Shown here one piece after another: positions 27,094 to 35,693 of a DNA stretch of 64,000 nt. Below the pieces are notes generated by a model. It worked only from the letters and a program-made list of their open reading frames with translations, had not been told where the DNA came from and did no database searches. The DNA comes from Thermococcus indicus (GTDB taxonomy: Archaea > Methanobacteriota_B > Thermococci > Thermococcales > Thermococcaceae), in contig NZ_CP040846.1 of assembly GCF_006274605.1 (NCBI RefSeq), positions 1,805,041-1,869,040 on the forward strand, given 5' to 3'. Numbering within the stretch: position 1 is the first letter of the stretch; each line of letters starts with the position of its first letter. The position numbers and the translations under genes were made by a program.

Positions 27094-28296
27094 ATGGCGT
27101 TCCTGAAGGTCGTCCCCCTGGAAAAGGCACTCGAGGTCATAAACTCATTCCAGCTGGAGCCAAAAATCGAAAGCGTCCCCCTGAGCGAAGCCCTGGGCAG
27201 GGTTCTGGCGGAGGATGTGGCCTCCCCCGTGGACGTCCCACCCTTCGACAGGGCCACCGTCGACGGTTATGCAGTTCGCGCGGAAGACACCTTCATGGCG
27301 GGCGAGAGCGAGCCGGTCAGGCTGAAGGTCGTTGGAGAGATAAACGCAGGAGACACTCCAACTGTGGAGCTCGAGCCCGGTGAGAGCGTTTACATCTCCA
27401 CGGGCGCACCCCTTCCGGGGGGAGCAGATGCGGTTATACAGTTCGAGGACGTGGACAGGGAAGGGGAAGAGGTCATCATCTACAAGCCGGCCTACCCCGG
27501 CCTCGGCGTCATGAAGGCCGGAGCAGATATCCCTAAGGGGAAGGTCCTTCTCAAACGTGGAACCCGGCTGACCTTCAAGGACACCGCGCTTCTCTCTGCT
27601 GTCGGCTTCTCGGAAGTCAAAGTCTTCAGGAAGCCAAGGGTTGCCGTGATAAGCACCGGCAACGAGCTCGTTCTACCTGGGGAGGAGCTAAAACCAGGTC
27701 AGATTTACGACATAAACGGGCGCGCCATAGCGGACGCGGTCAGGGAGCTCGGAGGCGAGGCCGTTTTCCTCGGCATAGCCAGGGATAACCGTGAGAGCCT
27801 CAAGGCGCTCATCGAGAAGGGAATCGAGTGCTGCGACATTGTGCTCCTCAGCGGCGGCGCGAGCGGTGGGATAAGGGACCTGACCAGTTCGATAATCGAG
27901 GAACTCGGCGAGGTAAAGATTCACGGCATAGCGATTCAGCCCGGAAAGCCGACGATAATCGGTCTGATCAATGGAAAGCCCGTCTTTGGCCTGCCCGGCT
28001 ACCCGACCAGCTGTCTTACCAACTTCACCCTGCTCGTTGCACCGCTCCTGAGAAGGCTCCTCGGAAGGGAGAGCGAGGTCAGGAAGGTCAGGAAGAAGCT
28101 CGCCCACAAGGTCTTCTCAGTCAAAGGCAGGCGCCAGTTCCTCCCGGTCAGGGTAGAGGGCGAAAAGGCGGTGCCTATACTCAAGGGAAGCGGAGCGGTC
28201 ACGAGCTTCGTGGATGCCGACGGCTTCATCGAGGTTCCGGAGAACATCGAGATACTGGAGGCCGGCGAGGAGGTCGGGGTTACTTTCTTCGGCTGA
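27094..28296 (+). CDS. moeA: Molybdopterin molybdotransferase MoeA
   Basis: 400 residues of the enzyme that inserts molybdate or tungstate into adenylated molybdopterin. Blocks are VDVPPFDRATVDGYAVRAEDT (about 48-68), STGAPLPGGADAVIQFEDV (about 108), AVISTGNELVLPG and PGQIYDINGRAI (about 185), and VLLSGGASGGIRDLT with GKPVFGLPGYPTSC (about 300). The C-terminal domain IV is complete. GGTGATAG precedes the ATG. Relevant to the tungsten oxidoreductases typical of these organisms. Confidence 0.95.
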   Translation: MAFLKVVPLEKALEVINSFQLEPKIESVPLSEALGRVLAEDVASPVDVPPFDRATVDGYAVRAEDTFMAGESEPVRLKVVGEINAGDTPTVELEPGESVYISTGAPLPGGADAVIQFEDVDREGEEVIIYKPAYPGLGVMKAGADIPKGKVLLKRGTRLTFKDTALLSAVGFSEVKVFRKPRVAVISTGNELVLPGEELKPGQIYDINGRAIADAVRELGGEAVFLGIARDNRESLKALIEKGIECCDIVLLSGGASGGIRDLTSSIIEELGEVKIHGIAIQPGKPTIIGLINGKPVFGLPGYPTSCLTNFTLLVAPLLRRLLGRESEVRKVRKKLAHKVFSVKGRRQFLPVRVEGEKAVPILKGSGAVTSFVDADGFIEVPENIEILEAGEEVGVTFFG

Positions 28297-28370
28297 CTTT
28301 GTCGTACCTCCAAATCCCCTATCAAAACCTTTTTTAAACTCCTTCACCTTCTTTCCCCAGGTGGAAGACT

Positions 28371-29738
28371 ATGCTGGACATAAAGCTCATCCGTGAAAAT
28401 CCCGATATCGTCAGGGGCGACCTCATAAAGCGCGGGGAGATAGAGAAGCTCAAGTGGATAGACGAGATTCTGGAGCTCGATGCCAGATGGCGCGATAACC
28501 TGAAGAAAATCAACGCCCTCCGGAAGGAGCGCAACCAGCTGGCGGTTCAGATAGGCAAGCGCAAGAAGGCCGGCGAGCCGATAGACGACCTCCTGGCAAG
28601 GAGCAACGAGATAGTGAAGCAGATTGAGGAGCTCGAGAAGGAAGTCGAGGAGCTGAGAAAGAGGATAGACTACTACCTCTGGCGCCTCCCGAACATCACC
28701 CACGAGAGTGTTCCCGTCGGCAAGGACGACACCGAGAACGTCCCCATCAGGTTCTGGGGCAAGGCCAGGGTCTGGGAGGGCTTCCTCGAGAGCTTTAAGG
28801 AGCAGAGCCTCGGGAAGATGGAGTATGAAGTCCTCGACTGGAGGCCGAGGCTTCACGTGGACATGCTCGAAATCCTCCGCGGTGCGGACATTGAAAGGGC
28901 CGCGAAGGTCAGCGGTGCGAGGTTCTACTACCTCATGAACGAGCTGGTTCTCCTCGACCTGGCACTCCTCCGCTTCGCCCTCGACAAGCTCATCGAGAAG
29001 GGCTTCGTCCCGGTCATACCGCCCTACATGGTGCGCCGCTTTGTTGAGGAGGGCGTCACGAGCTTCGGCGACTTCGAGGACGTCATCTACAAGGTTGAAG
29101 GTGAGGACCTCTACCTCGTCCCGACGGCCGAGCACCCCCTCGCTGGAATGCACGCCAACGAGATAATCGAGGGGAAGGATTTACCTCTCCTCTACGCCGG
29201 CGTGAGCCCCTGCTTCCGCAAGGAGGCCGGAACCGCTGGAAAGGACACGAAGGGAATCTTCAGGGTGCACCAGTTCCACAAGGTCGAGCAGTTCGTTTAC
29301 GCGAGGCCCGAGGAGAGCTGGGAGTGGCACGAGAAGCTCATAGCCAACGCAGAGGAGATATTCCGGGAGCTTGAGATTCCCTACCGCGTTGTGAACATCT
29401 GCACCGGCGACCTCGGCTACGTTGCGGCAAAGAAGTATGACATCGAGGCATGGATGGCGGGCCAGGGCAAGTTCAGGGAGGTCGTCTCGGCGAGCAACTG
29501 CACCGAGTGGCAGGCGAGAAGGCTGAACATCCGGTACCGCGACAAGACCCACGAGAAGCCCAAGTTCGTCCACACGCTCAACTCGACTGCCATAGCCACC
29601 TCGAGGGCAATCGTTGCCATCCTCGAGAACTTCCAGACGGAGGAAGGCGTGGTAAAGCTCCCGAAGGCCCTCTGGAAGTACACGGGCTTCAAGGAGATCC
29701 TGCCCGCGAGCATGAAGGAGAAGTGTTGCCAGGATTAA
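28371..29738 (+). CDS. serS: Seryl-tRNA synthetase
   Basis: 455 residues of the standard class II SerRS. The N-terminal coiled-coil tRNA arm spans about 30-100 (RWRDNLKKINALRKERNQLAV). Catalytic motifs are visible: GVTSFGDFEDVIYKVEGEDLYLVPTAEHPL (about 225-255), motif 2 CFRKEAGTAGKDTKGIFRVHQF, and motif 3 LNSTAIATSRAIVAILENFQ. AGGTGGAAG lies before the ATG; a TATA-like CTTTTTTAAAC is about 40 bases upstream. Confidence 0.97.
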   Translation: MLDIKLIRENPDIVRGDLIKRGEIEKLKWIDEILELDARWRDNLKKINALRKERNQLAVQIGKRKKAGEPIDDLLARSNEIVKQIEELEKEVEELRKRIDYYLWRLPNITHESVPVGKDDTENVPIRFWGKARVWEGFLESFKEQSLGKMEYEVLDWRPRLHVDMLEILRGADIERAAKVSGARFYYLMNELVLLDLALLRFALDKLIEKGFVPVIPPYMVRRFVEEGVTSFGDFEDVIYKVEGEDLYLVPTAEHPLAGMHANEIIEGKDLPLLYAGVSPCFRKEAGTAGKDTKGIFRVHQFHKVEQFVYARPEESWEWHEKLIANAEEIFRELEIPYRVVNICTGDLGYVAAKKYDIEAWMAGQGKFREVVSASNCTEWQARRLNIRYRDKTHEKPKFVHTLNSTAIATSRAIVAILENFQTEEGVVKLPKALWKYTGFKEILPASMKEKCCQD

Positions 29739-29760
29739 GCCCTCTCCATTTTCTTCAATC

Positions 29761-29814
29761 TTGTACTGTATGGAGTACAAGGGTTTATAAAGGGTTGTAC
29801 TGTATGTAGTCCAT
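29761..29814 (+). promoter_or_regulatory. Paired palindromic operators around a TATA box
   Basis: TTGTACTGTATGGAGTACAA (29761-29780) is an inverted repeat with 7-bp arms TTGTACT and AGTACAA. A second copy, TTGTACTGTATGTAGTCCAT (29795-29814), differs mainly in its right arm. Between them lies GTTTATAAAG, the TATA box, so the first copy lies over the BRE region and the second over the start site of the ATPase gene. This is what an autorepressor site would look like. Confidence 0.6.
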
Positions 29815-29822
29815 GATGGGCC

Positions 29823-31079
29823 ATGATTGAAAGGGAAACTTGGGCCGAGGTGATTCTCGATTACCGTTCACTGCCCTTCGATGGGATTGAACGAGAAATT
29901 GATGTGAGAGTCCCCAACACCCAGATGGCACTGGCGATAATCGGGCCGAGACGGGTAGGGAAGACCTACCTCATGCGTCAAATCATCGAGAAACTCAGGG
30001 CAGAGGGCCTCCCGGAGGAGAACATCGCCTACGTGAACCTTGAGGACCCGAGACTTGTGGGGGCTTCCCTTGAGGATTTGATGACACTCCTGGAAGTCCT
30101 GAGGGAGATGGGTGGGGAAAAATTCCACCTCTTCCTCGACGAGGTTCAGGTCGTTGATGGCTGGGAGCGCTTCGTCCGCTACCTCCTCGACGTTGGCTAC
30201 AGGGTTTTTGTTTCAGGCTCGTCTTCGAAGCTCCTCTCGAAGGAGATAGCGACCCAGCTGAGGGGGCGTTCCATAGCGGTTCGCGTCTTTCCCTTTTCCT
30301 TCGGGGAGTTTTTGAAGGCAAGGGGATTTGCGGCTAAGCGCTACTTATCAAGCGCGGAGAAGGCGGAGCTTAGAAGGCTCCTCCATGAGTACCTCGAATG
30401 GGGAGGCTATCCAGAGGTCGTGCTCAACCCCCACATGAGGATTGAAGTCCTCAGGGGAATCCTCGACCTCGCAATCTACCGCGACATCGTGGAGCGCTGG
30501 GAGGTTAGGAACCTCTCGGCTTTGAGGCTCCTTTTGAAAATCCTGGCCCGTTCAAGCCATCTCACACTTACCAAGGCGTATTCGACGATGAAGAGCCTTG
30601 GAGTTTCGATAGGTAAGGGAACCCTCGCCGATTATCTCGAATACCTGAGCGATGCGTTCATTCTGCACCGTCTTCCTCCCTATGTGAAGTCTTACAAAAA
30701 GGCGGAACTGCTTGGCTTCAAGCCCTACCTTGCTGATAACGGCCTGCTGAGGATTACTGGGGTTAAGGACAAAGGAAGATTGCTTGAAAACCTCGTCATG
30801 GTTGAACTTTTGCGTAGGGGCTTTGAGCCAGGAGAGGATTTGTTCTACGTTCCCGGCGATGGCTGGGAGGTAGATTTTCTCGCTGGGGACGAGCTGATTC
30901 AGGTCAGCTACGAGCTTCATACCCTTAACTGGGAGCGCGAGCTTAAGGCACTTCTCAACGCCACAAAGAGGGTTGATGCTAAGAGGCTTACCGTTATCAC
31001 CTTCGTCGATCGGGAGAGGGTCGAGCTGAATGGAAAACGGATTGATGTCGTTCCCCTCCAGGATTGGCTCCTTCGCTAA
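29823..31079 (+). CDS. Archaeal ATPase of the AAA + DUF4143 type
   Basis: 418 residues. The N-terminal ATPase has Walker A IIGPRRVGKTYLMR (about 39-52), Walker B HLFLDEVQVVDGW and sensor VFVSGSSSKLLSKEIATQLRGR. The C-terminal half is DUF4143, a nuclease-like fold (DLFYVPGDGWEVDFLAGDELIQVSYEL). This family is patchily distributed in archaea and bacteria and its function is unclear; a helicase-loader or defence role has been guessed. Palindromes around its TATA box suggest tight control. The leader is very short. The stop overlaps the 3' end of the convergent nucleotidyltransferase gene. Confidence 0.88.
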   Translation: MIERETWAEVILDYRSLPFDGIEREIDVRVPNTQMALAIIGPRRVGKTYLMRQIIEKLRAEGLPEENIAYVNLEDPRLVGASLEDLMTLLEVLREMGGEKFHLFLDEVQVVDGWERFVRYLLDVGYRVFVSGSSSKLLSKEIATQLRGRSIAVRVFPFSFGEFLKARGFAAKRYLSSAEKAELRRLLHEYLEWGGYPEVVLNPHMRIEVLRGILDLAIYRDIVERWEVRNLSALRLLLKILARSSHLTLTKAYSTMKSLGVSIGKGTLADYLEYLSDAFILHRLPPYVKSYKKAELLGFKPYLADNGLLRITGVKDKGRLLENLVMVELLRRGFEPGEDLFYVPGDGWEVDFLAGDELIQVSYELHTLNWERELKALLNATKRVDAKRLTVITFVDRERVELNGKRIDVVPLQDWLLR

Positions 31080-31780
31080 ACCCCTCCCCGCTCCCGCACC
31101 TTTCTCCTGACGTTCGGGTCGCGGTCGGTTATGAGCTTCAGCGCCTCCTCAAAGCTCATCCAGTCGGGAACTTCCTCGTTGATGTAGATTCCGGTTCTTC
31201 CTATCGCGTCCCTCCTCGTGAGCACATGGACGCGCTCGGTGACGATGTCCACGCTGACCCCGAGGATTCTGGCGACCTCGCTCTCCCGCCCGACGACTTC
31301 CCTCTCGATGTGCCCCCTCTCGGTGGGGACTATGAGTATCAGCTTCTTATTGACGCCTGGGACGCGCTCATTCGTTTTCATGCCCCACAGATCAACCGCC
31401 CCGCCCCATCGGTAGAACTCAAGCTCCCTGTCGGTGGGGTCGATTAACGGGAACGTGACCGTCGTCTCCTCGTCTATCTCGATGACCCCCTTGATGAGGT
31501 GCCACGGAGTCGCCATCACGATTTTCCTCCTGCTCACCAGCCCCTCCAGGGCCAGTTCGATGAGGTAGCTCGGCACCCGGTAGGGGATGAAGATGTCTAT
31601 GTCGCTATCCTTTCTCACGTCCCCCCTCGCGACGCTGCCGTAGAGCTGAGGATCGAACTGGCCCAGACGCTCCATTATCTTTAGCGCCCTCTCCCTCTTC
31701 TCCAGGAGGTAGCGCCATCTCTTTGGAGGATAGACCACTTCCCGTTCATCCCATACCCTGACAACTTTTTCCCTCGGCAT
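31076..31780 (-). CDS. Nucleotidyltransferase-domain protein
   Basis: 234 residues. The polymerase-beta-like motif GSVARGDVRKDSDIDIF (about 48-64) gives the GS and D-x-D metal site. The rest includes a middle domain with FPLIDPTDRELEFYRWGG and a helical C-terminus with a helix-turn-helix-like VGRESEVARILGVSVDIVTERVHVLTRRDAIGRT. The transferred nucleotide and acceptor are unknown. A TATA-like CCTTTAAAC about 25 bases upstream of the ATG suggests a leaderless mRNA. Confidence 0.8.
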   Translation of the reverse strand: MPREKVVRVWDEREVVYPPKRWRYLLEKRERALKIMERLGQFDPQLYGSVARGDVRKDSDIDIFIPYRVPSYLIELALEGLVSRRKIVMATPWHLIKGVIEIDEETTVTFPLIDPTDRELEFYRWGGAVDLWGMKTNERVPGVNKKLILIVPTERGHIEREVVGRESEVARILGVSVDIVTERVHVLTRRDAIGRTGIYINEEVPDWMSFEEALKLITDRDPNVRRKVRERGGV

Positions 31781-31861
31781 CTGAGGGAGTTCGGGGGAAA
31801 GTTTAAAGGCCTACCGATAGCGTTTTATACAAACCCATCAACTTCGAGGTGGTGAAAGAAA

Positions 31862-32284
31862 ATGCCAGTGCTCGGGTTCAACATAACCAGGGTTGAAATG
31901 AAGAAGGTTTCCTTTTCCGTCCCAGCCGGCCAGATTGAGGTCAGGCTCTCGCCGAAGATTGAGGAGATTCGCCTCGGTGAGATCAGGACCCCGACCGGCA
32001 AGCTGAACGGCATAGAAATCCTCTTCAGATACGAGATAGAGTACAACCCCAAGATAGCCGAAGGTGCGATCGACGGCGTCATACTCTACCTACCGCCGCG
32101 GAAGGAGAAGATGGACGAGATACTCAACCTCTGGGAGGATGAGAAGAAGATAGACCCCATAACCTTCGCGGAGGTCGTCAACTTCATAACCAAAGAAGTC
32201 TCCCCGATGCTGATGCTCCTCGCGAAGGAGATGCGTCTTCCGTACCACGTACCCCTCCCGAGGGTCGAGGTCAGGTCATCCTAA
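31862..32284 (+). CDS. Protein of unknown function, 140 aa
   Basis: 140 residues with an N-terminal beta-rich half (FNITRVEMKKVSFSVPAGQIEVRLSPKIEEI, then LFRYEIEYNPKIAEGAIDGVILYL) and a helical second half (EKMDEILNLWEDEKKIDPITFAEVVNFITKEVSPMLMLLAKEMRLP). The layout of beta strands followed by long helices recalls SecB-like folds, but I cannot claim homology. GAGGTGGTG precedes the ATG. Function unknown. Confidence 0.75.
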   Translation: MPVLGFNITRVEMKKVSFSVPAGQIEVRLSPKIEEIRLGEIRTPTGKLNGIEILFRYEIEYNPKIAEGAIDGVILYLPPRKEKMDEILNLWEDEKKIDPITFAEVVNFITKEVSPMLMLLAKEMRLPYHVPLPRVEVRSS

Positions 32285-32299
32285 TCTCTTTTAATTCCC

Positions 32300-33472
32300 T
32301 CAGAGAGAGCGATAGACTCCCTCCGCCTCATGTATTTTTTCCAGAACATCAGCGAGTTCCTCCAGCTTCATGGCGTTCTCTCCGAGTTCCAGGGCCTTCG
32401 TGTATTTTCCCCTGTCCGTGTAGTACTCTATGTTCTCGATGTCCTCCAGCACATCCACGCGGCTGTTTAGAGCAGCGAACCGCTTGAGTGCAGCGAGCCT
32501 GACGCGTACCCTGAACTCCATACTGCTCTTGCCCTCAAGGGCGCTTTTGTAAGTCCCCATGGCATCGTCAAGCTTTCCTATCCCGATGAGGGCCTCGGTC
32601 AGTTCCACTAGCTTCTCCGATGCCATCTCGTCGTCGCCCCTTGAGCGGTGGGCATTTATCACCTGGTACAGTATTCTGGCGGCGTTGAGGCCGATGAGCT
32701 TGGCCCGGTTGAAGTTTCTCGCCAGCAGGTACGAGTACTGGGCCTTGACGAGGCAGGTGGTGGTGCCGTCCAGGTCACCATCGGAGTAGGCCATCTTGCT
32801 CGCCCTCTCAAAGTTCTTTGCAGCGGTATCCATCATCTCGATGAAATGGATGTCGTAGCCAAACAGCGCTCGTATAAATGCAGCAAGGCGGTAAAACGCT
32901 TCCGCCGCCCCCTTGATGTCCCCGCTTTCCAGCCTGCTTTCCGCGACCTGGCCGTATAGGGTTATCATCGTCTCGGCTATCCTCTTGTACGCCTCGATGT
33001 TGTCCACCAGCCGGTAGTACCTGTAGGCGGACTCGTACGCCTTTATAGCCATCTCTATGTCATCGTTGTCCTGATAGGACGCTCCAAGGTCCTCGTAGAT
33101 TCCGGCGAACTCCTCCGCGTACTTCGTCAGGCTCCTGCGATCGTCCAGTGTGGCGAATATCTCAAGGACACTGAAGCAGTACTCATCGAGAAGATCGATG
33201 TCGACCTCCGGCCTGGATATCTCGCCGTCTATAAGGTCGAGATAGAGGTAGGCGCTCTTCAGAAGAGAGGGCCGGGCCTTTTCGACGGACTTCGTTCTCT
33301 CCAGAAGAACGTAACCGAGGTATTTGTACAGCCTGGCCGCGTCCTCACTCATTCCAGCCTCCTCATAGCCCTTCGCGGCCCGCAGCATAAGTTTAAGCCC
33401 CTCTTTCACCTGACCGCCGTTGATTTTTTTGATGGCGAGCTGTTCGAGGTCCTCTGGCCCTTCCAGCCCCAT
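32300..33472 (-). CDS. TPR-like helical repeat protein, about 390 aa
   Basis: Helical repeats of about 35-40 residues run throughout (for example KEGLKLMLRAAKGYEEAGMSEDAARLYKYLGYVLLE and IEMAIKAYESAYRYYRLVDNIEAYKRIAETM), typical of tetratricopeptide scaffolds that mediate protein contacts. No signal peptide. I place the start at the ATG preceded by GGTGGGTAGC; an in-frame GTG seven codons upstream is possible. A TATA-like GCTTAAATATC lies about 70 bases upstream. Partners are unknown. Confidence 0.75.
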   Translation of the reverse strand: MGLEGPEDLEQLAIKKINGGQVKEGLKLMLRAAKGYEEAGMSEDAARLYKYLGYVLLERTKSVEKARPSLLKSAYLYLDLIDGEISRPEVDIDLLDEYCFSVLEIFATLDDRRSLTKYAEEFAGIYEDLGASYQDNDDIEMAIKAYESAYRYYRLVDNIEAYKRIAETMITLYGQVAESRLESGDIKGAAEAFYRLAAFIRALFGYDIHFIEMMDTAAKNFERASKMAYSDGDLDGTTTCLVKAQYSYLLARNFNRAKLIGLNAARILYQVINAHRSRGDDEMASEKLVELTEALIGIGKLDDAMGTYKSALEGKSSMEFRVRVRLAALKRFAALNSRVDVLEDIENIEYYTDRGKYTKALELGENAMKLEELADVLEKIHEAEGVYRSL

Positions 33473-33556
33473 GCTACCCACCAAATTTCTCACCCCATAT
33501 GATTCAAGTCCGGGACGGTTGCCTAAATCTTGACCCTCCAGATATTTAAGCGTTGT

Positions 33557-34576
33557 CTATGCCCAGACTATTCTGTACCCCGCTGCCTTTCTCAGTCTGT
33601 TCATCACCGCGAATCCCAGTCCCCTCTCCTCGATTCCCTCCGCGATTATGACGTCCACACCGCGTTTATCCAGCTCCCTGAGCGCCCTGAAGAGGTTCCT
33701 CGCCACTTCCTCCTCGGTGCTCCCCAGGTGGAAGAACTCGTCCGCGTCGTACTCCTCCGTGGCCATCACCCCAACCCTGAGGCCCTCCGCGCGGTACCCG
33801 TGCACCAGCTCGGCTATCTTACTCCTCACGTTCTCCCTCTTCCCTTCGACCACTATAACCTGGGCGTTCGGCGAGTAGTGCTTGTACTTCATCCCGGGGG
33901 AGCGGGCGACGTCCACGAGCTTGCCCCTGACCGCCGGATGTATCTCGACCCCCCCGATGACCTTCTCGATCTCTTCCAGTGGAAGACCGCCGGGCCTCAG
34001 CAGGGTCGGCCTCTCCGAGCTGAGGTCTATCACCGTTGATTCAACGCCTATCCTGGTCTCGCCGCCGTCGATTATGCACTCTATCCTCCCGTAGAAGTCG
34101 TCTATGACGTGCTCCGCCAGGGTGGGGCTCGGCTTTCCGCTTATGTTCGCCGAGGGTGCCGCCACTGGAGTGCTCGCCCTTATAAGCGCGAGCGCTATCG
34201 GGTGCGCAGGCATTCTGACGGCCACGGTGTCGAGGCCTCCTGTGGTGACGTCAGGGACGTTCTCGTTCCTCGGCAGGACCATCGTCAGGGGGCCCGGCCA
34301 GAACCTCTCGGCGAGGAGCCCTGCCTCGCTGGGAACGTCCCTCGCGAGCCGCCCCAGGTCGCTGAAGTCAGCTATGTGGACGATGAGCGGGTTGTCCGCC
34401 GGCCTGCCCTTGGCCTCGAATATCCTCCTCACGGCCCGGGCGTTCAGGGCATCCGCACCGAGGCCGTAAACGGTCTCGGTTGGAAACGCAACCAGTTTTC
34501 CCTCCAGTATGAATCTTGCGGCTATCTTTATGCCCCTCCCATCGACTCCGTCTCGCATGTTGATTACCACCGTCAT
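33557..34576 (-). CDS. sua5: Threonylcarbamoyl-AMP synthase Sua5
   Basis: 339 residues, the long Sua5 form. The YrdC domain (about 1-200) has FPTETVYGLGADALN, KGRPADNPLIVHI, WPGPLTMVL, TVAVRMPAHPIALALI and PVAAPSANISGKPSPT. A linker with SPGMKYKHYSP leads to the Sua5 domain (about 240-339). The enzyme makes threonylcarbamoyl adenylate for t6A at position 37 of ANN-decoding tRNAs. GGGGTGAGAGC lies before the ATG. Confidence 0.95.
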   Translation of the reverse strand: MTVVINMRDGVDGRGIKIAARFILEGKLVAFPTETVYGLGADALNARAVRRIFEAKGRPADNPLIVHIADFSDLGRLARDVPSEAGLLAERFWPGPLTMVLPRNENVPDVTTGGLDTVAVRMPAHPIALALIRASTPVAAPSANISGKPSPTLAEHVIDDFYGRIECIIDGGETRIGVESTVIDLSSERPTLLRPGGLPLEEIEKVIGGVEIHPAVRGKLVDVARSPGMKYKHYSPNAQVIVVEGKRENVRSKIAELVHGYRAEGLRVGVMATEEYDADEFFHLGSTEEEVARNLFRALRELDKRGVDVIIAEGIEERGLGFAVMNRLRKAAGYRIVWA

Positions 34577-34611
34577 GCTCTCACCCCTCAGCCTTCACGG
34601 AGTCGGGGCCG

Positions 34612-35655
34612 TTAAAAACGTTGCCCAACCACCGAGGAGTACACCCCCTCAACCGCCGCCGCGACGGCCTCCCACGAGTAGAGCGCCGCAATACCCTTCG
34701 CAACGGCCCCGGCTTTCCGGTTCCTTTTCGGCTCGATAAGAACCTTTACGGCCTCAACGAGCTCATCGAACGTCCCGAAGGTGAGTCCGTTCTTTCCCGC
34801 TCTGATCAGCTCGGGAACCGCGCTCACGCGCCTTCCCACCGCAGGGACGCCCAGGCTGTTGGCCTCCAGGATGACGAGGCCGAAGCCCTCCCTCCTGGAG
34901 GGCAGGACGAGGAGAACGCTCTCCGACAGAATCTTTCCAACGTCACGTCTGTACCCAAGGAACCTCACGTTTCCGGGTGCATCCGCTTCCAGGCTCCTCC
35001 TGAGCGGGCCGTCACCCACCACAAGGAATTCCCTCTCGGGAAACGCCCTCGCCAGCTCTATGAAAGTCCGGGGGCTTTTGTATTCGCGGAGGGCGCCGAT
35101 GAACGTGATGTACCTCCTGTTCCCCGGTTCCCCGGCCCCTTCGAGTTCACGCACCCCGTTGGGTATGACGCTCACCCTTCCCGCCCCGAGGGCCAGTGCC
35201 TTCCCTGCCAGCCAGTGGCTGACCGCTATTACCGCGTCTGCCTCGGCGAGGGTTTTTTTCACGTAGAACCTTCCGAGGGCCAGCTTTGCCGTGTGCTCCA
35301 GGTCGCTTCCGTGGGCCGTGACGACGAGGGGAAGGCCGGTTTTCTCCTTCGCGAGAACGCCCGCGAAGCTGGTCGTTCCAACGAAATGGGCGTGGATCAA
35401 ATCGAACCCCAGCTCCCTGTGGAGCCGGACGATTTTCCTGGAACCCAGAAAGGCGAAGCTCGTCCCCCTCAGCCCGTAAATCGGAGGAACCTTGACCTGG
35501 TGGACGAATTCTCGCTCGAACTCCCTCGGCTCAACCGGCCCGTAGGTCAGGACGTGGACCTCGTGGCGTTTTCTGAGCTCCCTCACGAGGTTGTCCAGGT
35601 GATTGGCAACGCCACCGGCGTGGGGGGGATAGTGACCGACCATTAGAATCCTCAT
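34612..35655 (-). CDS. Glycosyltransferase, family 4 type
   Basis: 347 residues with a GT-B fold. The N-terminal half has VGHYPPHAGGVANHLDNLVRELRKRHEVHVLT, and the C-terminal half has YITFIGALREYKSPRTFIELAR, VVGDGPLRRSLE, and LPSRREGFGLVILEANSLGVPAVG, the nucleotide-sugar site with its E-x7-E element. It adds a sugar to a glycolipid or glycoprotein; the donor and acceptor are unknown. Lies near a surface-protein gene (35694-36914). Confidence 0.88.
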   Translation of the reverse strand: MRILMVGHYPPHAGGVANHLDNLVRELRKRHEVHVLTYGPVEPREFEREFVHQVKVPPIYGLRGTSFAFLGSRKIVRLHRELGFDLIHAHFVGTTSFAGVLAKEKTGLPLVVTAHGSDLEHTAKLALGRFYVKKTLAEADAVIAVSHWLAGKALALGAGRVSVIPNGVRELEGAGEPGNRRYITFIGALREYKSPRTFIELARAFPEREFLVVGDGPLRRSLEADAPGNVRFLGYRRDVGKILSESVLLVLPSRREGFGLVILEANSLGVPAVGRRVSAVPELIRAGKNGLTFGTFDELVEAVKVLIEPKRNRKAGAVAKGIAALYSWEAVAAAVEGVYSSVVGQRF

Positions 35656-35693
35656 TTTGACCGGGAAGAATGGAGAAGAGGCGTTAAAAAGAC

